DNA from: CAMPJU01 sp046566095
Lineage (GTDB): Bacteria; Pseudomonadota; Gammaproteobacteria; Xanthomonadales; Xanthomonadaceae
Length of the DNA: 17,261 nt
Direction: 5' to 3'
NCBI GenBank assembly: GCA_046566095.1
Contig: JBKHXI010000102.1
Coordinates: forward strand, 1 to 17,261
In this document: positions 14,750 through 17,261 of the stretch, in pieces
Layout: each line of letters opens with the position of its first letter
Numbering within the stretch: position 1 is the stretch's first letter
The notes under the pieces: model-generated
The model's database searches: none
What the model was told of the DNA's origin: nothing
The model's input: the letters and a program-made list of their open reading frames with translations, nothing else
Made by a program: the position numbers and the translations under genes

Positions 14750-15796
14750 ATGAACCTCGAACCGGCCCGCGCCGCGGCCGCGCCCGCGACCTCGCACCGC
14801 CACGCCCCGGAACCGGCCGCCGCGGCCGATCCGGCGGCCGCGCTGTCGGTGCGCGACCTGCGCAAGACCTACGACAACGGCGTCACCGCGCTGCGCGGCG
14901 TGTCGCTGGACGTGGCGCCCGGCGACTTCTATGCCCTGCTCGGGCCCAACGGCGCCGGCAAGTCGACCCTGATCGGCATCGTCAGCTCGCTGGTCAACAA
15001 GACCTCGGGCGAGGTCCGGGTGTTCGGCGCCGACATCGCCCGCGAGCGCGGCGCGGCGATGCGCATGGTCGGGCTGGTGCCGCAGGAGATCAACTTCAAC
15101 ATGTTCGAGCAGCCGCTCGACATCCTCGCCAACTACGCCGGTTTCTACGGCATCCCGCGCGCCGAGGCGCTGCGCCGCGCCGAGCAGGAGCTGCGCGCCG
15201 CACAGCTGTGGGACAAGGCGCGGCGGATGTCGCGCACGCTGTCGGGCGGCATGAAGCGCAGGCTGATGATCGCCCGGGCGATGATGACCCGGCCGCGGCT
15301 GCTGATCCTGGACGAGCCCACCGCCGGCGTGGACATCGAGATCCGCCGCGGCATGTGGAAGACCCTGCGCGACATCAACGCCGCCGGCACCACCATCATC
15401 CTCACCACCCACTACCTGGAGGAAGCCGAGCAGCTGTGCCGCAACCTGGCGATCATCGACCACGGGCGGATCGTGGAACGCGGGCCGATCAAGCAGCTGC
15501 TGGCCAAGCTCGACGTCGAGGGCTTCCTGCTGGACATCGAGGGCGTGCTGCCCGGCACCCTGCCGGTGGTCGAGGGCGCGCTGCTGCACGCGGTCGACGC
15601 CCACACCCTGGACCTGGAGATGCCGCGGGCGATGGAACTCAACCGGGTGTTCGCCGCGCTCGACCGGGCCGGCATCCGGGTGCGCTCGATGCGGACCAAG
15701 TCCAACCGGCTGGAGGAACTGTTCGTGCGCCTGACCGGCGAGGGCGCGCAGGAACCCGACGGCACGGCGCAGGTGCCGCCGGAGCCGGCGGCATGA
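14750..15796 (+). CDS. yadG: ABC transporter ATP-binding protein YadG
   Basis: This is the ATPase of the YadGH exporter; the transported substrate is not firmly known. The 348-residue protein has an unusual Ala/Pro-rich N-terminal stretch (1-31), then LSVRDLRKTYDNGVTALRGV, Walker A GPNGAGKST (65-73), a Q-loop at 112, signature LSGGMKRRLMIARAM (164-178), Walker B LLILDEPTAGVD (184-195), the switch His in TTHYLEEAE (His221) and a C-terminal region with MRTKSNRLEELFVRL matching E. coli YadG. The ATG at 14750 is the first plausible start; longer in-frame reading upstream lies over the reductase and its gap. No Shine-Dalgarno sequence is evident. The stop overlaps a 10-codon mini-ORF that leads into yadH. 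Confidence 0.95.
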   Translation: MNLEPARAAAAPATSHRHAPEPAAAADPAAALSVRDLRKTYDNGVTALRGVSLDVAPGDFYALLGPNGAGKSTLIGIVSSLVNKTSGEVRVFGADIARERGAAMRMVGLVPQEINFNMFEQPLDILANYAGFYGIPRAEALRRAEQELRAAQLWDKARRMSRTLSGGMKRRLMIARAMMTRPRLLILDEPTAGVDIEIRRGMWKTLRDINAAGTTIILTTHYLEEAEQLCRNLAIIDHGRIVERGPIKQLLAKLDVEGFLLDIEGVLPGTLPVVEGALLHAVDAHTLDLEMPRAMELNRVFAALDRAGIRVRSMRTKSNRLEELFVRLTGEGAQEPDGTAQVPPEPAA

Positions 15797-15825
15797 ATCC
15801 CTCGAACGCAGGCGCGAACCGATGA
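15793..15825 (+). other. Ten-codon mini-ORF bridging yadG and yadH
   Basis: Its ATG overlaps the yadG stop (ATGA at 15793-15796), and its own TGA overlaps the yadH ATG (ATGA at 15822-15825). It encodes MNPSNAGANR. The double overlap could pass terminating ribosomes from yadG to yadH. It may also be chance, and no peptide function is proposed. Confidence 0.3.
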
Positions 15826-16637
15826 ACGCCACGACCTCCGGCAACGGCGCCGCATCCGCCGACGGCAACGCCCGCCGCCACCTGGTCGCGCTGGGCACGA
15901 TCGTGCGCCGCGAGCTGACCCGGATCCTGCGCATCTGGGGCCAGACCCTGGTGCCCCCGGCGATCACCATGACCCTGTACTTCCTGATCTTCGGCGGCCT
16001 GATCGGCTCGCGGATCGGGACCATGGACGGCATCGCCTACATGGACTTCATCGTGCCGGGGCTGGTGATGATGAGCATCATCCAGAACAGCTACGGCAAC
16101 ATCTCCTCGAGCTTTTTCGGCGCCAAGTTCGGCCGCCACGTCGAGGAGCTGCTGGTCAGCCCGATGCCGGAGTGGGTGATCCTGGGCGGCTACGTCGCGG
16201 GCGCGGTGCTGCGCGGGCTGGCGGTCGGCGCGATCGTGCTGCTGATCGCCATGCTGTTCACCACGGTGCGCATCCCGCATCCGCTGGTCACGGCCAGCAC
16301 CGTGCTGCTGGGCGCGACGATCTTCGCGCTGGCCGGCTTCGTCAATGCGGTCTATGCCAAGAAGTTCGACGACATCGCGATCGTGCCGACCTTCATCCTG
16401 ACGCCGCTGACCTACCTGGGCGGGGTGTTCTACTCGGTCTCGCTGCTGCCGCCCTGGGCGGAGGCGGCCACCTACGCCAACCCGATCTTCTACATGGTCA
16501 ATGCGTTCCGCTACGGGCTGCTCGGTACCAGCGACGTGCCGCTGTGGATCGCCTACGCGTTGATGCTGGGCTTCGTGGCGGCGCTCGGCGCGATCGGCTT
16601 GCTGCTGTTGCGGCGCGGCACCGGCCTGCGCAGCTGA
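15822..16637 (+). CDS. yadH: ABC-2 type transporter permease YadH
   Basis: This is the inner-membrane permease paired with YadG. The 271 residues follow E. coli YadH closely: RIWGQTLVPPAITMTLYF, GGLIGSRIG, YMDFIVPGLVMMSII, SSFFGAKFGRHVEELLVSP (the ABC-2 coupling region), KKFDDIAIVPTFILTPLTYL then GGVFYS, and a terminal RRGTGLRS. About six TM segments are apparent. The hydrophilic N-terminus (1-20) is variable. The gene begins 26 nt after the yadG stop and is probably co-transcribed with it. A long inverted repeat begins 11 nt after the stop and probably ends the transcript. Confidence 0.95.
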   Translation: MNATTSGNGAASADGNARRHLVALGTIVRRELTRILRIWGQTLVPPAITMTLYFLIFGGLIGSRIGTMDGIAYMDFIVPGLVMMSIIQNSYGNISSSFFGAKFGRHVEELLVSPMPEWVILGGYVAGAVLRGLAVGAIVLLIAMLFTTVRIPHPLVTASTVLLGATIFALAGFVNAVYAKKFDDIAIVPTFILTPLTYLGGVFYSVSLLPPWAEAATYANPIFYMVNAFRYGLLGTSDVPLWIAYALMLGFVAALGAIGLLLLRRGTGLRS

Positions 16638-16647
16638 GCGCATCCGC

Positions 16648-16721
16648 TGTCGTCCCGAGCGCAGCGAGGGACCTGCTTCCGGAAAACAACAAGCAGGTTC
16701 CTCGCTGCGCTCGGAACGACA
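16648..16721. repeat. Long inverted repeat (REP/MITE-like) between convergent yadH and tatD
   Basis: Two 31-nt arms (16648-16678 and 16691-16721) are complementary except for one C-A mismatch and one G-U wobble, around a 12-nt loop. The core CCGAGCGCAGCGAGG resembles a dispersed intergenic repeat I recall from many GC-rich proteobacteria. It lies 10 bp after the yadH stop and 9 bp before the tatD stop, so it may act as a bidirectional transcript end or 3' stabiliser. Confidence 0.85.
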
Positions 16722-16730
16722 GGGCGGGAA

Positions 16731-17261
16731 TTACCCGCCCGCGGCCGGCAGCCCGAAGAACGCGCGCGCGGTGGCGGTGGCGTTGGCGGCGGTGACCGCG
16801 GGGTCCTCGCCGCGGTCGCGCGCCAGCTCCTCGACGATGTGCGCCAGGTACATCGGCTCGTTGCGGCGGTGCGAGGGCGGCGGGCGCACGCTGCGCGGCA
16901 GCAGGTAGGGGGCGTCGGTCTCGACCATCAGCCGGTCGGCCGGGATCGACGGCACCAGTTCGCGCAGGTGCAGGCCGCGGCGCTCGTCGCAGAGCCAGCC
17001 GGTGATGCCGACGTGCCAGTCGCGGTCCAGGTAGTCGAACAGTTCCCCGCGGGTGCCGGTGAAGCAGTGCACCACCGCCGGGCCGAGGCGGCCGTCGAAC
17101 TGGCGCAAAATCGCCATGAAGTCGGCGTGCGCGTCGCGCTGGTGCAGGAACAGGGGCTTGCCGGTGTCCGCGGCGAGCTGCAGCTGCAGTTCGAAGGCGC
17201 GGCGCTGGGCGGGGCGCGGCGAGAAGTCGCGGAAGTAGTCCAGGCCGCATTCGCCCACGGC
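16731..17261 (-). CDS. tatD: TatD family metal-dependent hydrolase/DNase (5' end off the right edge)
   Basis: TatD proteins are TIM-barrel, metal-dependent nucleases of the amidohydrolase type, linked to DNA repair or turnover. The 176 visible residues cover roughly the C-terminal two thirds. Seen are VGECGLDYF near the visible N-terminal end (metal-binding Glu), HQRDAH (His ligand), VVHCFTG (His ligand) and VETDAPYLLPR (Asp ligand), all in family order. The frame stays open through base 17261, so the start codon is outside the window and internal Met codons should not be taken as starts. It could belong to a TatD paralogue group (YcfH or YjjV type) rather than TatD proper; the visible part does not decide this. 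It converges on yadH. Confidence 0.93.
   Translation of the reverse strand, partial: AVGECGLDYFRDFSPRPAQRRAFELQLQLAADTGKPLFLHQRDAHADFMAILRQFDGRLGPAVVHCFTGTRGELFDYLDRDWHVGITGWLCDERRGLHLRELVPSIPADRLMVETDAPYLLPRSVRPPPSHRRNEPMYLAHIVEELARDRGEDPAVTAANATATARAFFGLPAAGG

Noticed and set aside
13670..16033. 787-codon open frame on the minus strand over the flavin reductase and yadG
   Set aside because: It covers well-supported genes in other frames, has no recognisable motif and has an Arg/Ala/Pro-biased composition typical of GC-driven shadow frames.

Overview
This window is the replication-origin neighbourhood of a very GC-rich gammaproteobacterium. The block gyrB-recF-dnaN-dnaA lies on the minus strand, facing away from rpmH-rnpA-yidC-mnmE on the plus strand. 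The protein sequences (DnaA beginning MDAWPRCLERLEAE, DnaN, YidC, the YVSSK-ending flavin reductase and YadGH) look like those of Xanthomonadaceae/Lysobacteraceae such as Xanthomonas, Stenotrophomonas, Lysobacter or Luteimonas. The family placement is inference from recalled family sequences; no search was run.

Positions 1-4851 (minus strand) carry the N-terminal part of gyrB (cut by the window edge), recF, dnaN and dnaA. The 278-bp dnaA-dnaN gap holds an AT-rich stretch and two TTGTCCACA-type DnaA boxes in inverted orientation, so it is the best oriC candidate here. Three copies of the parS palindrome GTTCCACGTGGAAC lie at 972-985, 1599-1612 and 2112-2125. Two are inside recF and one is between recF and dnaN. 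These are presumed ParB loading sites, although no parA or parB is in the window.

Positions 5000-8977 (plus strand) hold a good sigma70-like promoter followed by rpmH (46 codons), rnpA, yidC and mnmE. No yidD gene is seen between rnpA and yidC. MnmE carries a tandem hexanucleotide repeat that encodes Pro-Glu dipeptides.

Positions 9000-10180 hold a predicted lipoprotein with a long Gln/Ala-rich helix and a C-terminal TonB domain, closed by a strong intrinsic terminator. Positions 10197-13673 (minus strand) are a tightly packed three-gene unit: a secreted or lipid-anchored TAP-type serine peptidase/hydrolase, then a NatA-like ATPase and a NatB-like permease, with a 1-nt gap and then a 4-nt overlap. 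Positions 13876-14640 (minus) encode a ferredoxin-NADP reductase family flavoprotein. Positions 14750-16637 (plus) encode the YadG/YadH ABC-2 exporter pair, which may be bridged by a 10-codon mini-ORF. A 31-bp inverted repeat resembling a dispersed REP-like element lies between yadH and the convergent tatD gene, whose 5' end is off the right edge.

Most of the window is conserved housekeeping DNA. I found no CRISPR array, phage, insertion sequence, tRNA or rRNA, and no convincing novel defence or biosynthetic system. The points most worth a second look are the parS cluster inside recF, the origin position relative to dnaA, the TonB-domain lipoprotein, the peptidase-NatAB operon and the small translational-coupling arrangements.
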